Below are positions 9,878 to 17,819 of a DNA stretch of 64,000 bases, one piece after another. Source of the DNA: Undibacterium umbellatum (lineage in GTDB: Bacteria; Pseudomonadota; Gammaproteobacteria; Burkholderiales; Burkholderiaceae_D); assembly GCF_014284125.1 (NCBI RefSeq), contig NZ_JACOFX010000001.1, forward strand, positions 434,001 to 498,000, in the 5' to 3' direction. Position 1 is the first letter of the stretch, and every line of letters begins with the position of its first letter. Under the pieces are notes generated by a model, which worked only from the letters and a program-made list of their open reading frames with translations, was not told where the DNA came from and ran no database searches. The translations under genes were made by a program, and so were the position numbers.

Positions 9878-10246
9878 TTATACTCTCCACAAAATCTGTG
9901 CAGCATAGCCAGCACAAGCAATCAGCCACAGAATAGTGGCAACTTGAAATACCAGACGAACAAATACATTGTGCGTCACATAATCCATCCAGACATCGCG
10001 CATACCAACCCAGGCGTGGTACAGCAGGCAAACAACAACAGAGAATGTCGCCAGCTTGAACCATTGCATGGCAAATATGCCTGCCCAGCCAGCCTGATTG
10101 AAATTTTTACCTGTCAAAAACAAGCCCAGCAAAATGATGGTATACAGCGCCATCACGATGGCTGTTACGCGTTGCGCCAGCCAGTCACGCAAACCGTAAC
10201 TCGCTCCCACGACCAGGCGCTTAGGCCCGATATTATTATTTGCCAT
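9878..10246 (-). CDS. sdhD: Succinate dehydrogenase membrane anchor subunit
   Basis: This 122-residue protein has three predicted membrane helices and is the second anchor of complex II. Recognisable features are GLRDWLAQRVTAIVMALYT near residues 19-37 and HAWVGMRDVWMDYV near 76-89, which carries the haem/quinone-site His and Asp pattern of SdhD. It abuts sdhC at its start and sdhA at its stop, a tight operon arrangement. Confidence 0.95.
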   Translation of the reverse strand: MANNNIGPKRLVVGASYGLRDWLAQRVTAIVMALYTIILLGLFLTGKNFNQAGWAGIFAMQWFKLATFSVVVCLLYHAWVGMRDVWMDYVTHNVFVRLVFQVATILWLIACAGYAAQILWRV

Positions 10247-10654
10247 TTAGAATACTCCGAACAATTTCAACGCAACCAATGCTGTCAGCGACAAACTGAT
10301 CACCAAGACACTTACTGCAGATTGACGCGCAGTATCCTTGTTCAGACCATAGTGCAAATCCATGAACAAGTGACGAACACCCGCGCAGAAATGATGCAGA
10401 TAAGCCCATGACAAAGCCAGAATAACCAGCTTGACAAAAACACCAGATGTCAAAGCCTGCAATTCAGCAAATGTCGACTCTGAAGTCAAACTCTTATCTA
10501 GCAGGTACAAGATGAATGGCAACAACAGGAACATCAGCATTCCACTTGCCCGGTGCAAGATGGAAACGAAGCCTGCTAGCGGCAACCGGTAACCGGTCGC
10601 ATCTATCAAGCGCATGACACCAAAGCGTGGCTTGGCTCTTACTACTTCAGACAT
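10247..10654 (-). CDS. sdhC: Succinate dehydrogenase cytochrome b556 subunit
   Basis: This is the first gene of the sdh operon and encodes the haem b anchor subunit, about 135 residues with three membrane helices. Family signatures are SILHRASGMLMFLLLPF near residues 30-46 and YLHHFCAGVRHLFMDLHYG near 85-103, with the haem-ligand His. I chose ATG at 10654 (MSEVVRAKPRFG) because GGGGAG lies upstream. A start at 10669 would lose that site. Confidence 0.95.
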   Translation of the reverse strand: MSEVVRAKPRFGVMRLIDATGYRLPLAGFVSILHRASGMLMFLLLPFILYLLDKSLTSESTFAELQALTSGVFVKLVILALSWAYLHHFCAGVRHLFMDLHYGLNKDTARQSAVSVLVISLSLTALVALKLFGVF

Positions 10655-10708
10655 AAATAATCTCCCCATTAACTAGTCTGTACATAAACCTTGCAATTTT
10701 CGCTCATT

Positions 10709-10725
10709 TTGGTGCATTGCACCAA
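10709..10725. promoter_or_regulatory. Palindrome upstream of sdhC
   Basis: TTGGTGCA and TGCACCAA flank a single T, a perfect 8+1+8 inverted repeat 55 bases upstream of the sdhC start. Flanking AT bases extend the symmetry with one mismatch. Its position fits an operator over the sdh promoter. The half-sites have the opposite orientation to NtrC sites, and the palindrome differs from the one between gntR and mdh, so the binding protein is unknown. Confidence 0.4.
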
Positions 10726-10859
10726 CAAAATTCGGCGCAATTTACAAAATATCGCTATCTTAAACCTAAAGCTCCGCAGGCGCAGAGCACGCAAACACAC
10801 GTCCACAAGGTCAGGACACGTCGAACAAAAAAAACGGTCGGCGTATCTGATTTATTGAT

Positions 10860-11672
10860 TTAGCTCAATTCATTCCTGTAATGGTGATTCAAAGTCAAAT
10901 ACAAACCTCGACGCAACTCTACCGGCTTATCGCCGTAAGTAAAGGAAACACGCTCAACATTAAGCAAAGGCATACCCACACCAACACCCAATAAACTTGC
11001 GACCGCCTCATCTGCACACACCGCGCGGATTTGTTCAGAAGCCCTTATCATGTGCGTACCAAATTCCGTTTCAAACAGACCGTACATAGGGCCCTTGTAT
11101 TCATTCAGGCGTTCGACCGTCAAACCTTTGAAGATGGAGCCAGGCAACCACAGGTCATCAAGAATGGTAGGAACACCAGAAAAGGATTGGACGCGGCGAA
11201 TAAAAACAACGGAATCACCAGATTTGATGTCCAGCAGACGCGCCACTTCTGCTGGCGCGCGCATGCGCTTGACTTCAATGATGCGGTTCTCGGGATAATG
11301 TGGCACACCCTCATCAGGCGCCAGTCGCAAAAAACGGAATTGCGAACGCGCCTCGTGGTGGGTAGCGACAAAAGTCCCCTTCCCTTGCCTGCGCACGACC
11401 AGGTTCTCTGCTGACAACTCATCAATCGCCTTGCGCACCGTACCCTGGCTGACTTTGAAACGACTAGCCAATTCCATCTCACTGGGAATCAACTCACCTG
11501 GCTTCCACTCACCAGATTGCAGACTCTGGGTAATCAGCGCTTTGATCTGTTGATATAACGGACTGAAGGTAGGTGAAGCATTCAAGGATGAGGCTGAAGA
11601 AGCACCAACCCCGGCACCTGAAGCAGTTGGTACAACAGTCGGATTATTCGCGGTTGATATGATAGAGTTCAT
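10860..11672 (-). CDS. GntR-family regulator with UTRA effector domain, upstream of the TCA operon
   Basis: This is a HutC-subfamily transcription factor. An N-terminal Ala/Ser/Pro-rich tail of about 35 residues precedes the winged-helix domain. That domain shows WKPGELIPSEMELASRF, VSQGTVRKAIDELSAENLV and RRQGKGTFV. A UTRA ligand-binding domain follows at about residues 110-265, ending in RRGLYLTLNHHYRNELS. It sits directly upstream of sdhC on the same strand and diverges from mdh, the usual betaproteobacterial context of a TCA-cycle GntR regulator. I take ATG at 11672 (MNSIIS). An upstream GTG start cannot be excluded. The effector is unknown and is probably a TCA metabolite. Confidence 0.9.
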   Translation of the reverse strand: MNSIISTANNPTVVPTASGAGVGASSASSLNASPTFSPLYQQIKALITQSLQSGEWKPGELIPSEMELASRFKVSQGTVRKAIDELSAENLVVRRQGKGTFVATHHEARSQFRFLRLAPDEGVPHYPENRIIEVKRMRAPAEVARLLDIKSGDSVVFIRRVQSFSGVPTILDDLWLPGSIFKGLTVERLNEYKGPMYGLFETEFGTHMIRASEQIRAVCADEAVASLLGVGVGMPLLNVERVSFTYGDKPVELRRGLYLTLNHHYRNELS

Positions 11673-11728
11673 AGACTGCAATTTCACCACAAAACCACCC
11701 ACCACGTCCAGAACAAACTACTAAGTGA

Positions 11729-11748
11729 TATGTCTTATATAAGACATA
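11729..11748. promoter_or_regulatory. Perfect 20-base palindrome between gntR and mdh, likely GntR operator
   Basis: TATGTCTTATATAAGACATA is a perfect palindrome. It has the size and AT-rich centre typical of GntR-family operators. It lies 57 bases upstream of the gntR start and ends nine bases before a TTGACA box reading toward mdh. It could therefore serve autoregulation and control of mdh together. The link to this particular regulator is an inference from adjacency. Confidence 0.6.
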
Positions 11749-11757
11749 AGATATTGA

Positions 11758-11786
11758 TTGACACTTAGCCCTGCACGACCTAAACT
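11758..11786 (+). promoter_or_regulatory. Probable sigma-70 promoter of mdh
   Basis: A consensus TTGACA (11758-11763) is followed after exactly 17 bases by TAAACT (11781-11786), which matches TATAAT at four of six positions. Transcription from here would give mdh a leader of about 230 bases. That leader contains a seven-codon reading frame at 11900. Confidence 0.5.
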
Positions 11787-11899
11787 CCCGTACAAATAGT
11801 TGGCGTCAGCATCAAGCCAGCACCAGCTATCAATCTGTCACGCACAGCTGTCACACCAAGCAATATAGTTCGAACGCTTTCAATGTAAAGGACGAAAAC

Positions 11900-11923
11900 A
11901 TGTTTGCAGCGGATTTTGGCTGA
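11900..11923 (+). CDS. Seven-codon leader reading frame in the mdh 5' region
   Basis: ATG TTT GCA GCG GAT TTT GGC TGA encodes MFAADFG. AAGGA ends seven bases before the ATG, a better ribosome site than the one mdh has. It ends 103 bases before the mdh start. It could be a leader peptide or chance. No attenuator-type terminator hairpin follows it. Confidence 0.25.
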   Translation: MFAADFG

Positions 11924-12026
11924 CTGACAGGGCTTTCAACGGTATCATTAAGTTTTTTCATAGCGTCGGCTTAGCAGTCGCTGCAATTGTTTGAACATCG
12001 TTTTCACACCACTTCGGAGATGCATC

Positions 12027-13016
12027 ATGGCGAAATCCCCTATGCGCGTAGCTGTAACCGGCGCCGCAGGCCAAATCGGCTATTCCCTTCTGTTCCGTAT
12101 CGCCAATGGCGACATGCTGGGCAAAGACCAGCCAGTGATTCTGCAATTATTGGAAATTCCTGACGAAAAAGCCCAAAAAGCGCTGAAAGGCGTAATGATG
12201 GAAATCGACGACTGCGCATTCCCGTTGCTGGCAGGCATGTCTGCTCACAGCGATCCAATGACAGCGTTCAAAGATATCGATGTCGCCTTACTGGTTGGCG
12301 CACGTCCACGCGGCCCAGGCATGGAACGCAAAGACCTGCTGGAAGCCAATGCACAGATTTTCACTGTACAAGGCAAGGCACTGGATGCAGTTGCATCACG
12401 CAATGTTAAAGTTCTTGTGGTTGGCAATCCAGCCAACACCAATGCTTACATCGCCATGAAGTCGGCACCTTCCCTGCCAGCGAAAAACTTCACAGCCATG
12501 CTGCGCCTGGATCATAACCGCGCCTTGTCTCAAGTCGCTGCCAAAGTTGGCAAGCCAGTTGCTGCAGTTGAAAAACTGTGCGTCTGGGGCAATCATTCCC
12601 CAACCATGTACGCTGACTATCGCTTTGCGACAGTTGACGGCGCATCTGTCAAAGACCTGATCAACGATCAAGTCTGGAACAAGGATGTATTCCTGCCTAC
12701 AGTTGGCAAACGCGGCGCAGCGATTATCGAAGCACGTGGCCTGTCATCTGCGGCTTCTGCAGCGAACGCAGCAATCGACCACGTACGTGACTGGTTGCTG
12801 GGCACAAACGGTAAATGGACTACCATGGGCATCCCTTCCGATGGCTCTTATGGCATTCCTGAAGGCACCATGTTTGGCTTCCCTGTAACGACAGAGAATG
12901 GCGAGTACAAAATCGTTGAAGGTCTGGAAATCGACGAATTCTCCCGCGAACGCATCAACATCACCCTCAAAGAACTGCAAGAAGAGCGTGATGGCGTCAA
13001 ACACCTGGTAGGTTAA
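12027..13016 (+). CDS. mdh: Malate dehydrogenase (NAD-dependent)
   Basis: This enzyme oxidises malate to oxaloacetate in the TCA cycle. The 329-residue protein belongs to the group of long bacterial/cytosolic-type malate dehydrogenases. It shows [20 protein letters not shown] for NAD binding, [14 protein letters not shown] with substrate-binding arginines, [11 protein letters not shown], and [11 protein letters not shown] with the catalytic His. I chose ATG at 12027 ([12 protein letters not shown]), preceded by CGGAGA. It diverges from gntR and is followed by a strong hairpin. Confidence 0.97.
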   Translation: MAKSPMRVAVTGAAGQIGYSLLFRIANGDMLGKDQPVILQLLEIPDEKAQKALKGVMMEIDDCAFPLLAGMSAHSDPMTAFKDIDVALLVGARPRGPGMERKDLLEANAQIFTVQGKALDAVASRNVKVLVVGNPANTNAYIAMKSAPSLPAKNFTAMLRLDHNRALSQVAAKVGKPVAAVEKLCVWGNHSPTMYADYRFATVDGASVKDLINDQVWNKDVFLPTVGKRGAAIIEARGLSSAASAANAAIDHVRDWLLGTNGKWTTMGIPSDGSYGIPEGTMFGFPVTTENGEYKIVEGLEIDEFSRERINITLKELQEERDGVKHLVG

Positions 13017-13027
13017 TCAGGTCAGGG

Positions 13028-13057
13028 GGCGGATTCCGGCACTCGCTGGAATCCGCC
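13028..13057 (+). terminator. Hairpin after mdh
   Basis: GGCGGATTCC (13028-13037) pairs perfectly with GGAATCCGCC (13048-13057) across a 10-base loop, 12 bases after the mdh stop. The T run is poor, so this may only attenuate or protect the mdh message, with some readthrough into the CitE-like gene 26 bases on. Confidence 0.55.
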
Positions 13058-13082
13058 TTGGTTCACGATGATATTTTAAGTA

Positions 13083-14054
13083 ATGCACCCATCTACAGTA
13101 CTTTTTCAAGATCAAATTCAACCGGTTATATTGCCGGTTTGCGACCATTACGCAGGATCTGAGAAATTGATGTGCAAATCGATTGCGCTACAACAGGAAC
13201 TAGGTGGAATTTTTGATATCACTCTCGATTGCGAAGACGGCGCAGCCGCTGGCAATGAGATAGCCCATGCAAAGCTGGTCGCAGCTTTGGTCGCCAGCTC
13301 TGACAATCATTACCAGCGTCTGGGCGCGCGGGTACACGACGTACATCATGCGGCATTTGAACAAGACCTGGAACTGATACTGCCGACATGCGCAGACACG
13401 CTTGCCTACCTGGTTTTACCAAAAATCAATAACACTGCCGAGTTGCAAGCCGCACTGCAACGCATTAATCACTTTGGCAAAAAAAGTAACGGCCAATTGA
13501 TACCGGTTCACGTCTTGATAGAAACCCATGGCGCACTTGCAGAAGTGCAGCAAATTGCTGCCCTGCCACAGGTTGAATGCCTGTCATTTGGTTTGATGGA
13601 TTTTGTGTCCTCCCATTTTGGCGCCATACCTGCGAGCGCGATGCGCTCTCCTGGCCAGTTCAATCACCCACTGGTTTTGCGCGCCAAGCTGGAAATCGCC
13701 GCCGCCTGCCACCGATATGGCAAAGTCGCTTCACATAATGTCTCCACAGAGATCATAGATGTGAACGTAGTAGCAAATGATGCGCGCCGCGCAGCCAGCG
13801 AATGCGGCTACACCCGCATGTGGAGCATACATCCGGATCAAATACGCCCCGTCATTGAGGCATTTTCACCCAGTGAAAATGAAATCCTTGACGCTGTCGC
13901 CATCCTGACCCAGGCAAAAAACCAGGCCTGGGGACCAACACAGTGGCAAGGACAGTTACATGACAGAGCCAGTTACCGCTATTATTGGACAATTTTAAAA
14001 CGGGCCCAGTCAGGGCCATTTGTATTACCAGCAGCAGCACAAGAATTACTTTAG
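13083..14054 (+). CDS. HpcH/HpaI aldolase / citrate lyase beta-like CoA-ester lyase
   Basis: This 323-residue protein has the CitE-like TIM-barrel fold. Landmarks are TLDCEDGAA near residue 48, VHVLIETHGALAEV near 144, a Mg-binding LSFGLMDFVSSHFG segment near 167, and TRMWSIHPDQI near 244. Relatives cleave citryl-, malyl- or methylmalyl-CoA or hydrolyse malyl-CoA. The alpha and gamma citrate lyase subunits are absent, so it is not a classical citrate lyase. Its place between mdh and acnA suggests a TCA-linked malyl- or citryl-CoA role, but the substrate is not determined. The ribosome site is weak. Confidence 0.85.
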   Translation: MHPSTVLFQDQIQPVILPVCDHYAGSEKLMCKSIALQQELGGIFDITLDCEDGAAAGNEIAHAKLVAALVASSDNHYQRLGARVHDVHHAAFEQDLELILPTCADTLAYLVLPKINNTAELQAALQRINHFGKKSNGQLIPVHVLIETHGALAEVQQIAALPQVECLSFGLMDFVSSHFGAIPASAMRSPGQFNHPLVLRAKLEIAAACHRYGKVASHNVSTEIIDVNVVANDARRAASECGYTRMWSIHPDQIRPVIEAFSPSENEILDAVAILTQAKNQAWGPTQWQGQLHDRASYRYYWTILKRAQSGPFVLPAAAQELL

Positions 14055-14064
14055 GGAGACTTTT

Positions 14065-14547
14065 ATGAAACTATTTTCTTTTATCAGCCTGGCATTTGCT
14101 GCATGTGCCCTGCTTTCCACTAGTATAAACGCTGCTGAAACCCAGAAGGGTAAGAGCAAGATTTCTGCGAAAACCGCAAAATCAGCAACACAAGTCGATG
14201 CCCCAAAAGAAGATGATGAACCAGAACCGGACGTACAACAGCAAAAGAACTTTGAATACAAGTGCGAACTTGGCAATTCATTGACAATGTACACCAACCC
14301 TGATGACGATCAGCATATGGCAATGCGCTGGAAAAAACGCCTGTATCGACTGACACGCGTTGAGACCACAACTGGTGCACACCGCTTTGAAAACCGTAAA
14401 GCAGGCTTCGTCTGGATAGGTATACCTACAAAAGCACTATTACTGGATTCACGCAGGGGTCTGCAACTTGCCAATGAGTGCAAACCAGTTGAGCCTATCA
14501 TTGCCGAAGTTGAAAATATACCAGGAACAGCAATCCCAGCTAAGTAA
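14065..14547 (+). CDS. Small secreted protein of unknown function
   Basis: This 160-residue product starts at ATG 14065 with AGGGAG upstream. It has a clear signal peptide (MKLFSFISLAFAACALLSTS then INAAE). A Lys/Ser-rich and acidic segment follows to about residue 65 (PKEDDEPEPD), then a region with Cys residues (YKCELGNSL) and MRWKKRLYRLTRVE. I do not recognise the family. It lies 10 bases after the CitE-like gene and before acnA. Periplasmic or outer-membrane-facing location is inferred from the signal peptide. Confidence 0.8.
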   Translation: MKLFSFISLAFAACALLSTSINAAETQKGKSKISAKTAKSATQVDAPKEDDEPEPDVQQQKNFEYKCELGNSLTMYTNPDDDQHMAMRWKKRLYRLTRVETTTGAHRFENRKAGFVWIGIPTKALLLDSRRGLQLANECKPVEPIIAEVENIPGTAIPAK

Positions 14548-14554
14548 GCATTTT

Positions 14555-14600
14555 CAACAAACCTCGTACTTGAGAGTTTGTTGCAGTAAGAATTTTTTTT
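14555..14600 (+). terminator. Hairpin with delayed T run before acnA
   Basis: CAACAAAC with CTC pairs with GAG and GTTTGTTG (14555-14583). After nine further bases there is a run of eight T (14593-14600). The gap makes it an imperfect terminator. Because the acnA start lies only 33 bases beyond, it may act as an attenuator in the acnA leader. Confidence 0.4.
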
Positions 14601-14633
14601 GACCGTTGATTTTTGTAAATAAGAGGAAGAGCC

Positions 14634-17369
14634 ATGAGCCAAAATGCGTACAAAGATGCATTCAAAACCCTGAAGGATTTTAAAATTTCAGACACCAAGA
14701 AAGGCAAGTTCTTTTCTCTGCCTGCACTGGAAAAAAATCTCGGCGTAAATATCTCACGCCTGCCAGTCTCCATTCGCATCGTGCTGGAATCAGTGCTGCG
14801 TAACTGTGATGGTAAAAAAGTTACAGAAGAGCATGTCAAGCAATTAGCTAACTGGAGTGCTACAGCTGCCCGCACTGACGAAATCCCTTTCGTTGTTTCT
14901 CGCGTAGTACTGCAAGACTTTACCGGCGTACCTTTGCTGGCCGACCTGGCTGCCATGCGCAATGTGGCAGCCACACAAGGTAAAAATCCGAAAAATATTG
15001 AGCCTTTGGTACCGGTTGACCTGGTCGTTGATCACTCAGTACAAATCGATCATTTCCGCGAAAAGAAAGCGCTGGACCTGAACATGAAACTGGAATTCCA
15101 ACGCAATAACGAGCGTTACCAGTTCATGAAATGGGGCATGCAGGCATTTGACACTTTTGGCGTGGTTCCCCCAGGGTTTGGCATTGTTCACCAGGTTAAC
15201 CTGGAATACTTGGCACGTGGCGTCCACAAAGTCAAAGATGCCAAGAAAAATGAAATTTTCTATCCAGATACACTGGTAGGCACTGATTCCCATACCACCA
15301 TGATCAATGGTATCGGCGTCGTTGGCTGGGGCGTTGGTGGTATCGAGGCAGAAGCTGGCATGCTGGGCCAGCCAGTTTACTTCCTGACACCAGATGTAGT
15401 CGGCGTCAACCTGACAGGCGCACTGCGCGAAGGTTGTACTGCAACGGATCTGGTACTGACAATCACGGAATTGCTGCGCAAGGCCAAAGTAGTTGGCAAG
15501 TTTGTTGAATTCTTTGGCGAAGGCACACGCTCCCTGTCCCTGACAGACCGCGCAACCATCGCCAACATGGCGCCTGAATACGGCGCGACCATGGGCTTCT
15601 TCCCTGTTGATGAAGCAACGATTGATTACTTCAAAGGCACAGGCCGCACCAAGGCAGAAATCGACGCATTCGAAGGCTATTTCAAAGCCCAGAAAATGTT
15701 CGGTATCCCTGCTGCTGGTGACATCGACTACACCACAGAAATTTCGCTGGATCTGTCCACAGTTGCTCCCTCCCTGGCTGGTCCCAAGCGCCCACAAGAC
15801 CGTATCGAAATCGGCAATGTCAAATCCACTTTTGCAGACCTGTTCTCGAAACCAACTTCCGAAAATGGTTTCAACAAAAAAGCAGAAGACCTGGATGCTG
15901 TCTACACCAATACTGATGGTGTCAAAGTCAAGAACGGCGATGTACTGATCGCTGCAATTACTTCCTGCACCAACACATCCAATCCTAGCGTTTTGCTGGC
16001 AGCCGGCTTGCTGGCCAAGAAAGCAGTTGAAGCTGGTTTGAAAGTGGCCCCACACATCAAGACATCGCTGGCCCCTGGCTCGCGCGTCGTCACTAAATAC
16101 CTGGAAGCAGCTGGCCTCTTGCCTTACCTGGAAAAACTGGGTTTCGGCGTCACTGCCTATGGTTGCACTACCTGTATCGGTAATGCCGGTGACCTGACAC
16201 CTGCGATGAACGAAGCAATTGCCTCCAACGATATCGTGGCATCTGCCATCTTGTCTGGCAACCGCAACTTTGAAGCACGCATACACCCGAATATCCGCTC
16301 CAACTTCCTGGCCTCCCCTCCTTTGGTTGTTGCTTATGCTATCGCTGGCAACATGACCAGAGACCTGATGACAGAGCCAGTGGGTCGCGTCAAAGGCAAG
16401 GACATTTTCCTGGGCGACATCTGGCCTACCAGCGCAGAAATCAACAAACTGATGAAGTATGCGATGAATTCCAAGACTTTCAAGGAAAACTACGCAGACG
16501 TTAAAGGCGCACCAGGCAAGCTGTGGGAAAACATCAAGGGTGTCGCTGAAGGTCAAGTATATAACTGGCCTGCATCCACCTACATTGCTGAGCCACCATT
16601 CTTTGCTGACTTTACGATGGAACCAAAAGCGGCCGCGACTGGCATCACTGGTGCGCGCGCATTGGGTGTGTTCGGCGACTCCATCACGACTGACCATATC
16701 TCCCCAGCCGGCTCCATCAAGGAATCCAGCCCTGCAGGTAAATGGCTCAAAGAAAACGGCGTTCTGAAAGCCGATTTCAATTCCTACGGTTCACGTCGTG
16801 GTAACCATGAAATCATGATGCGCGGCACATTTGCCAACGTGCGCATCAAAAATCTGATGATCCCGGCCAAGGAAGATGGTTCCCGCGTTGAAGGCGGCGA
16901 AACTTTGTTCCAGCCAACCGGCGAACCTATGGCCATCTATGACGCAGCAATGAAATATGTTGCTGACGGCGTACCAACCATGATTTTCGGTGGTGAAGAA
17001 TACGGCACAGGCTCTTCCCGTGACTGGGCAGCAAAAGGTACACAATTGCTGGGCGTCAAAGCGGTAATCGCACGTTCTTTTGAACGTATCCACCGCTCCA
17101 ACCTGGTTGGCATGGGCGTATTGCCATTGCAATTTATCGGCACTGACAGCGTCGATACTTTGGGCATCACAGGGAATGAATCTTTCGACCTGAAAGGCAT
17201 AGAAGATGAAATCAAGCCTCAGCAAGAAGTGACCCTGGTCATCAACCGTGCCAACGGTGAAAAACAAGATGTCAAAGTCTTGTTGCGCATAGATACACCT
17301 ATCGAAGTTGATTACTATAAACACGGTGGCATCTTGCCGTTCGTATTGCGTCAATTGCTGGCGGCCTAA
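14634..17369 (+). CDS. acnA: Aconitate hydratase A
   Basis: This enzyme isomerises citrate to isocitrate with a [4Fe-4S] cluster. The 911-residue length is typical of AcnA/IRP-type aconitases. The cluster ligands lie in [15 protein letters not shown] and [48 protein letters not shown] and [16 protein letters not shown] are further family segments. A ribosome site (AAGAGGAAGAG) precedes the ATG. It completes a citrate-to-isocitrate step next to mdh, gltA and sdh. It ends at a double hairpin. Confidence 0.98.
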   Translation: MSQNAYKDAFKTLKDFKISDTKKGKFFSLPALEKNLGVNISRLPVSIRIVLESVLRNCDGKKVTEEHVKQLANWSATAARTDEIPFVVSRVVLQDFTGVPLLADLAAMRNVAATQGKNPKNIEPLVPVDLVVDHSVQIDHFREKKALDLNMKLEFQRNNERYQFMKWGMQAFDTFGVVPPGFGIVHQVNLEYLARGVHKVKDAKKNEIFYPDTLVGTDSHTTMINGIGVVGWGVGGIEAEAGMLGQPVYFLTPDVVGVNLTGALREGCTATDLVLTITELLRKAKVVGKFVEFFGEGTRSLSLTDRATIANMAPEYGATMGFFPVDEATIDYFKGTGRTKAEIDAFEGYFKAQKMFGIPAAGDIDYTTEISLDLSTVAPSLAGPKRPQDRIEIGNVKSTFADLFSKPTSENGFNKKAEDLDAVYTNTDGVKVKNGDVLIAAITSCTNTSNPSVLLAAGLLAKKAVEAGLKVAPHIKTSLAPGSRVVTKYLEAAGLLPYLEKLGFGVTAYGCTTCIGNAGDLTPAMNEAIASNDIVASAILSGNRNFEARIHPNIRSNFLASPPLVVAYAIAGNMTRDLMTEPVGRVKGKDIFLGDIWPTSAEINKLMKYAMNSKTFKENYADVKGAPGKLWENIKGVAEGQVYNWPASTYIAEPPFFADFTMEPKAAATGITGARALGVFGDSITTDHISPAGSIKESSPAGKWLKENGVLKADFNSYGSRRGNHEIMMRGTFANVRIKNLMIPAKEDGSRVEGGETLFQPTGEPMAIYDAAMKYVADGVPTMIFGGEEYGTGSSRDWAAKGTQLLGVKAVIARSFERIHRSNLVGMGVLPLQFIGTDSVDTLGITGNESFDLKGIEDEIKPQQEVTLVINRANGEKQDVKVLLRIDTPIEVDYYKHGGILPFVLRQLLAA

Positions 17370-17385
17370 GCTATAGAAGCAAACC

Positions 17386-17445
17386 CGTCCCTGCTAGCAG
17401 GGACGAATTGAAAAAGGTGAATTTCTCAGGGAATTCACCTTTTTT
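17386..17445 (+). terminator. Double-hairpin terminator after acnA
   Basis: CGTCCCTGCT pairs with AGCAGGGACG (17386-17405). Next, AAAAAGGTGAATT pairs with AATTCACCTTTTT (17411-17445), ending in six T. The second hairpin is a strong rho-independent terminator. Confidence 0.9.
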
Positions 17446-17541
17446 CTTTGGTTTTTCCTTCAATGCATGAGCATGCAAGAATGATGTAAGCAAGTTCATC
17501 TAAGCTTAGTTCATCTTAAAAATTTAACTCTGGAGACAATT

Positions 17542-17781
17542 ATGTGGAAAATTCTCGTCGGCTTTATTATTTTTGCAGCTGCTGGCCTGTTCCTGATTTT
17601 TAAAGGAGGCGATAAAGTCGATATGCAAGGTGAAGCTGCAGGCCATAACCCGACCGAAGTCCATTCAGCTTCTGCCAGTGCATCAGCACCTGCCCCGGCT
17701 AGTTTGCCAGCTGCAGCATCCGAAGCAAGTACGACAGCTACACCAGCGTCTGACGCGGCGGCAAGTAGTGCCAGCAAATAA
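17542..17781 (+). CDS. Small single-pass membrane protein with Ala/Ser/Pro tail
   Basis: This 79-residue product begins MWKILVGFIIFAAAGLFLIF, one membrane helix. A short charged stretch (KGGDKVDM) and a low-complexity Ala/Ser/Pro/Thr tail fill the rest. TGGAGA lies upstream of the ATG. It is isolated between two terminators. The tail suggests a periplasmic or cytoplasmic spacer and no function can be assigned. Confidence 0.75.
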   Translation: MWKILVGFIIFAAAGLFLIFKGGDKVDMQGEAAGHNPTEVHSASASASAPAPASLPAAASEASTTATPASDAAASSASK

Positions 17782-17792
17782 GCCGACACGAC

Positions 17793-17816
17793 AAAGGCTG
17801 CAGGCTTGCAGCCTTT
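17793..17816. terminator. Bidirectional terminator
   Basis: AAAGGCTGCA pairs perfectly with TGCAGCCTTT across a four-base loop, flanked by T-rich sequence on the plus strand. It separates the convergent small membrane protein gene and metC-like gene. Confidence 0.8.
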
Positions 17817-17819
17817 TCT

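Noticed and set aside
9876-9921. Longer sdhA start (MLVLAMLHRFCGE)
   Set aside because: It would overlap sdhD and lacks a ribosome site; the GTG at 9876 has GGAGAG and gives the family N-terminus.
10709-10725. NtrC site at the sdhC palindrome
   Set aside because: NtrC sites are TGCACC-N-GGTGCA; here the half-sites are inverted.
13083-14054. Citrate lyase operon
   Set aside because: No citD, citF, citC or transport genes are nearby; only a CitE-like protein is present.
15036-16697. A 553-codon minus-strand reading frame opposite acnA
   Set aside because: It is antisense to the highly conserved aconitase, has no ribosome site or family features and is rich in Cys, Phe and His, typical of a shadow frame.
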